Positions 1-6,300 of a stretch of 8,020 bases of DNA are shown in pieces. The notes under the pieces were generated by a model. That model saw only the letters and a list, made by a program, of their open reading frames with translations, was not told where the DNA came from and ran no database searches. Origin of the DNA: Candidatus Omnitrophota bacterium (GTDB lineage Bacteria > Omnitrophota > Omnitrophia > Omnitrophales > JACROU01); NCBI GenBank assembly GCA_016206875.1, contig JACQQR010000021.1:1-8020 (forward strand). The letters are read 5' to 3'. Both the position numbers and the translations under genes were made by a program. Positions within the stretch are counted from its first letter, which is position 1. Each line of letters starts with the position of its first letter.

Positions 1-342
1 ATTGTAATCATAATAATTAATCATTTCCCGTCTGACAACATTAGAAACTTTCATCTTGTCTGCAGCCAAAATAGTATCCTGGGCTGCTTCCATTTCGAGA
101 AGATACCGATTGACAATACCACCCTTAACTGATTGATCAAAGACAACCCTATTTTTTGCAAATTGTTTTAGTACGTGAACAGACTCATGCATCCCGACAG
201 ATTGTAACCTTGTTGGAACATATTTTTGAATCCAACCTCCTTTTGAATCTTTGATTCGATCAAAAAAAGCACGCCCCCCATAGATAATTCGGTTGGATGA
301 ATCGGCGAATGCAATTAGGCTGGGGTCAATAAAATCAGGATG
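1..342 (-). other. Zincin-like metallopeptidase domain (HExxH), possibly truncated by the window edge
   Basis: Residues about 2560-2673. A strand (NRIIYGG) is followed by a helix with MHESVHVLKQF, in which H2611-E-S-V-H2615 is a complete HExxH zinc/catalytic motif in a hydrophobic helix context. A second helix, RYLLEMEAAQD, supplies Glu2642 or Glu2644, 27-29 residues after the second His, as a plausible third zinc ligand; that would make it a gluzincin. I cannot place it in a named family. Protease effectors at the end of polymorphic toxins often look like this. The DNA is AT-rich (about 39% GC over 1-360) compared with the linker before it. The domain may continue below position 1. Confidence 0.65.
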
Positions 343-3300
343 TTTGGGCTTATATTGCCCTCCCAGAAATCCAAATCGTTTCGAAGCAAAATCGATTGCG
401 CCCTGGAATTGGCCCTGTTTGACCAATTGATCAATCTCTGCTTGTGGAAAGAACTGGCGGCGGATCGGGGCGATAAAAGATTCTCCTGCCTGAGCCAATT
501 TTTCTTGGAACTGAGAAAAAAACCTGAAAATTTCTGCGTCTCTCGGTCTGGAATCACCAACATCTTCTACCTCAGGATTCCCCACTCGCTCTTGGGAGAG
601 CACGGCGCGGGTTTCGGGATCGATTCGGAGAATTTGGCGGCGGCCTTCGTCGAGGTCGATCACGATGATGCCGTCAGTGGTTTGGGAGCGAGGCGTGTAT
701 TCCACTTGGATGCCATCATCGAGAAGCTGATAGCCTGTGTAGCGACCTTCGCTGTCTACGCGAATCTCGGCGCTTGAGAGCCGGGCGAGTTCATCCTCCA
801 AAGCTGGCGATAAACCCGGCTGGCTTGAGGGTGAAGATCCGATGAAAATCGATCTCACTGCACCTGCGGCATCTCTCAAGGCTTGCGTCACCACACCTGC
901 GGCGCTGCCGAGACTACTGAAAATGCGCTCGAGAATTCCGGGTTGATTGGCTGGGGGCGCGCGCGGACCTGCCGGAGAGGAAGAGGAAATTCCCTGGCTC
1001 CCTGAGCCTTGAGAATGGAAAAGCGCGCTCGAGGCTCCCTGAAGACCCGCCATCGAAACCGAGGAAAGCACTGTCTTTAGGAACGAGTTCATTTTTGTTT
1101 TTTCAATCTGCTGATCGATTTGATTCTGCGCAATCTGTATTCCTAGCTGTTCCATCAAATTGCCAACGAAACGGGAAAATCCGTTCTTTGCGGCCAGCCC
1201 TTTGATGCCGCCAGCGGCCGAGCTCCACAAATTCTTAATTTGAGTGACTGGATTCAACCGTTCCAGAAAACTTTTTCCTGCGTTCTTGAAAATATCACTT
1301 AGCTTGAAATTCTGCACCTTCAAGTTCTTGAATAGATCTTTCATTCCCGTTTGAAAGAAATTCTGTGCGCTTTGGGTGAATGACTGGCCCAATCGCGTTA
1401 GATTCGCCCCCAATTGAGAAAGGCCGCTTCCAAATACTTGCCCCAGTCCCGAAAACGTAGCCCCCGCGAATTGAAGCAGCCCGCCCAAAATAAATTTCCC
1501 GATAGCTAACAAAGGCTGAAGCACAAAGTTCAACACCGCCCCCAGCGCCTGACCCACGCCCGGAATCATCATCAAGGCTGTCACCGCCACCTGAATCGCC
1601 AGTTGGCCCATGTATTTCAAAAGCCCCTTCCAGTCGCCGTGCACCACATAAAAAGCAATATGCACCGGTGCCGTCACCAAACTGATAAAACCGTTGACGA
1701 TTCCCGCCAGCGCGCGGCCCACGGTTCTACCAAACACGACAGAGAGCGCTTTAGTGATCCATTGCGTGACTTTTTGTATGGCCTTCATAACAGCCCGAAT
1801 TACCTTCTGGAAAAACCGGACAATTTTCTTGAAGAGTTTCTTGAACCAGCCGGCGCCCTTCACCTTCAGCATCTCTTTGGCGGAAAGAGTTTTTGTGGCC
1901 AAAGAAAGAGACGCAAGACGGCTATCCGTAAACACATGCTCATCCACAAGCGCCATTCCAAACCATTTTGCTTGAAATTCAGCAATGGATTTGGTGCGGG
2001 TAATACCATTTTCAAGAAGTGTGACTGTATCAGCACCAATCGCAGTCACCACCACAAAATGCCTCTCCTCAATATTAGTCATCACCGCGTAGCCTGATTG
2101 AACCATTGCTTTGAATTCTTCCCACGAAAGTTTGAAGCCAGCCATTTTCAGGCCCGACACTCCGGCAAGAGTCTTCAAGGTGTAAGCCGAAAATTGAAGG
2201 CTTCCCACAAATTCAGGCGCGATGACACCGGTGAGAATATCTGAGAACAGGGCGAGTTCCGTAAGCTCCGCAAGCGAAGCAAGATTCGTTTTGCAAGCCA
2301 TCACACCTTCGGGATTTCCCGCGTTCGCTGATTCGCAATTCTCGATCAACATCTCGCGCAAGGCATAAATCGCAGACCCTCCAAAATGAATGTCTTCCTC
2401 AATCAGCTCCAGAAGCCTTTCCCGGATCCTTTCAAGCTGAGGTGGCGTAAGCTCTTTGAATTCAAAAGAAGGATCGGACTTCAACAGTTTTAGCAGGGCT
2501 TCCAATTTGATGTCTAAAACGCCAGAGGAAAATCCAAAGAATAGAGCAAGGTCGTTATATACCGAATCAATGATCGATCGTAATTCCTCAGCTCTTCTTA
2601 CGTGCTCTGTTTTTCCTAAAGTATCTTGATTGTATTCTTCTTCGACGAAGCTCTCGAATAGAGAAACGGAGCCCAACAATTTGACTTTCTCGATCATCTG
2701 TCCCAGCTCGCTGGAAACCCCTTCTTCGCGCGGGTCTCTTCCAAGAAATTTCCGAAACACCCTTTGGACCAACGTCTCCAGATACTTCGTTTCCGAATTC
2801 TCTTCCGTCACACGGGTCTGGGCTTCGTCCGCTTTCAGGATGCCTGCCCTTCTTTCGATTTCGGCAAGCTCGGCCACGGTCCCGCCATAAGAGACTTGCG
2901 AAGCATCCCGCTTCCCTACCGGAGTGGATGAGAAATTTGCATTCTCGGCGTTCTCCGTAAACGTCAGCCTAACTCGTGAAACATATTTACCTTTTTCATC
3001 AATAAATCGCTTTTCCCGGGAAAGTTCTTCGGGAGAAGGAAGCCTTCCGTAGATTAAAAGGAAGGCGCGGACGATTTGCGCTTCCATCCCCTCGTTTGTC
3101 AAACCTTTTGCCGCAATGTCCGTCGGCACCCAGTCGATATTTCCATACGAATCGGTTCTTCGGATGAGCCTTCCATTTCGATCCAGATAAGACGTGTAAG
3201 AAAAATCCCCCTGCTCATTCACAACCCGGGTCTCATGACCCAGAGCGTTGTAGAAAGTTTGATCCGTTCTCACCAGACCTCCGGAAAGATTCCAGATTGT

Positions 3301-6300
3301 TTCTGAGATTTCACTTACAAACCCAAAAGGATTGTAGATTTCGCTGGAGAAACTCAAATAAGGAAGCTGGGTTTCCTGGCCTCCGAGAGCATAGGGCGAG
3401 TAATCCGAAAGCGCTTGCGAGAACGCCGGGTCTTTATACCCAAGAGAAGTAGCCCACGAGTAAAGCGAAGAAGAATCGGTATAGCCCTTGAAAAGTTCAG
3501 GCCGCTCTTTCCAAAGCAGAACGAGTTCCGGAAGTTCCTCGACCAATCTTCCTTCTGTGTTGAATCTTCTTTCAGTCCTTCTTCCATGCTCATCCCGAAT
3601 CACCAATGTAGATGGATGGCCAGTACTATCAAACCGGGTTTCAAAAGTATTCTTGCTTGCCACTTCCTCGGAAGAACCGTACGGGCCATAGTGAAAGAGT
3701 CTTGAATCCTCTCCATAACCCCAGTTTCTTGCATATTGAATTAGTTCTGAATCTTTATTGCCTGTTTTACGGAAACGGTCTTGAAGAGGTCTTGAGTCAT
3801 CCAGCACTTGCCTGAGTCCCGGAAGAATTTCGCGGTTGGCTCCCGATTCAGTGAGCAGCGCCGGAGGAGCGTACGACTGGAGCGCGGCATAATGTTTGTA
3901 GCCTTCCTCACGCGCCCAGTCAGTTAGATTTTTTCCAAACCAACGGCCCATTCTGTGAGATTGGGTTGTTGGATTGGAAAAAATCTTTTGAAGCTCAGGG
4001 TCGTCTTCCCAAACCAGAAAGAGGGCATTCGCCTCCGAGGTCAAATTTCCTTCCGCATCAAATTGCTCTCTCGAAAGAATAGGCTGAGCATCCGCCGTTT
4101 GAACTTTTTCATACGCCTCTAGCTCATAGATAGAAAGGCTTCTCCCCCATACCGAATCGATGTGTCCCGTCACGCGAAGGTACTGGGCCTGGATGGGAGG
4201 AAATTCATCTTCGATCCAGCCGCCTCTGCCGGGCAAGCTTTTCTCCACGATGCGTGTCCAGGTCACCCCATCTATTGAGGAATCAATCGTGAAGCTGTGA
4301 CCGTTCATCAGGCCCACGGCCGTGAAAATACGTATCTTGCTCACCGTAGAAAGGTTCTCAAGTTTCGCCGTAAACGAACTAGGAGCATCATTCGCGCCCC
4401 AGTCCAAGTTCTGGGCCGTATTTTGGTCGTTTCCATCGATAATCGCGAGGCCTGCAGTGGTGCCGCCTGCATCAAAACGAAGCGGCCGCCACTCTTCAGT
4501 GGGAGGAAGATAATGCCTGATTTCCGAGACCTCGCCTGAAGTGTGATAGCCGTACTCGACAATTCCGGAATTTCTGCTGCCGGTTTTTGTTTCACGGATC
4601 AACCGCTCGGACGCGTCGAATTCTTTCTCGGTCGTGACAAAGCTTCTCCCAAACACGCGCACTTCCTGCAAGAAATCATTGTAGGGATTATCAGGTAGAT
4701 ACCTCGCTTCTATATTGTCGATTTTGACATAACGGGCAAAACGGGGAAACGTGAATCCTAACAGACGGAGGGGAGGAACAGGAACCACCCATTCTTGAGG
4801 CCCAGTAGCGCCCGAAGGTTCCGCAACCACAGACCAATTCACACCGTCCCAGGAAGTCGAAACGCGGAACGATTTTACAAAATGACTTTCAGCAGGAAAT
4901 TGGGTCAGAACTCGCACTTCGTCAATTTGGGAGAAATCCTCTAAATCGATCACAAAAGCGTTGTTGATAGCGGTATCTCCAACCCCCTGCCAGTACGTGG
5001 TGGGGTCGCCGTCCAGGGCTTTCAGGGCCATTCTGCCCGTAGACTCATTATCGGTGGTTGCCCAGGCGGTTTTGCCGAAAGACAATTCCTGAAATTCCGT
5101 CGACCGCTCGATTTGTTTGAGCAGTTTTCCTTCCGCGCTGCGCACTTCTTCCACCTTTACATCCACCAGCTCCGTGGCTTCCACTTGAATCTCACGAATC
5201 GGAGCGTAATAGTTGGCGAATGCGTTTGCGCCGTGAATGCCGTCGACGCGAATGTAACGCGCCCGTTTCGGAAGAAATTTGTACTCAAAAGTTCCATGCC
5301 AAGAAAGATCGGTTTCCTGTGCCACTGAAATCCAATTGATTCCATCTTCCGAAATTTGGATGCGGAAATCTTTTACGCGTGTATCGTCGCCCAAAAAAGC
5401 CGTTCCCTGAGTATCGATGAGCACCTTGGAAAGCTCGACGCTGCGGCCTAAATCCACTTGCAGCCATTCGTCTCTGTCGCGGTATTCTGAAGCCCACATT
5501 CCGGAAGCAGAATAAAGTCCATCTGTGGCTTTCCAGGCAGCATAGTTGGAGTTGTAATAACTGGAAGAAGTCACTTTGGCTCCCCGAGCCAGATTGCCCA
5601 GAGAAACACGTTCTTTTTTCGAAAGAACTTTTCCCTGATCATCCCGCACTTCTTCAGAAACAAGAACTGTTTTGGCTGCGTCTGCCCAAATGCGCGTGAC
5701 ACGGTTTCCATTTTCACTCACAGCTTCCCGCCACTGTTCTTCATATTGATTGGCGTACACCTCCACCTCGCCCAATATGGCGTAGATAGGCTCCTGAATG
5801 CTATCCGCTCCGCGAATACGGTCAATTTTGACAAAGCGGGCTTCTTGCTCAGAAAACTCATAATTGAAATTCCGCCCTTGAGTGAGGCCTGCCTCCTCAG
5901 CCAAAGTGTCCCAAGTAATTCCATCTTTCGAAACCTGCAATCTGAATTGGCGGGTATGAGATGTCTCATACTGGGTATTGATAAGAAGATGGGAAAATTT
6001 TTCCAGTCTTCCCAAATCTAATTGCCACCATTCCTCCTGCGGTGTTGGAGAGCCAATCCAGGCGCCATAGGGATTGGCATTAGGCGGCCGGGTCTGGCCA
6101 TCCACAGCTCGTCCTGGACGAAAACTCTCGTTGTAATAATTGGATGCAGTGGCTGCCTTGCCGCGGGCAACATTAGTAGAATTTTCGCCGCGCTTCTTCT
6201 GGTAAACGATTTCGCCCTGAAGATTGGTGTGCTCTTCAACCAGAACACCTTTCTTGTCTCGAATGACCTTGCTTGTGATTCCGCTGCCAAGGTCTTGATA

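Noticed and set aside
340..777. 145-codon open frame on the plus strand
   Set aside because: It lies opposite the linker and the start of the metallopeptidase domain, has no domain similarity I can see, and is explained by GC-rich antisense codons.
751..780. Second leader-like string (LSSAEIRVDS)
   Set aside because: It starts like a double-glycine leader (LSxxE) but has no G-G or G-A at the required distance and sits in a beta-hairpin segment.
1603..2097. 164-codon open frame on the plus strand
   Set aside because: It is antisense to the C39-like and membrane-active domains of the main gene. Its product is His/Lys-rich with no recognisable domain, and the minus-strand reading is clearly the coding one.
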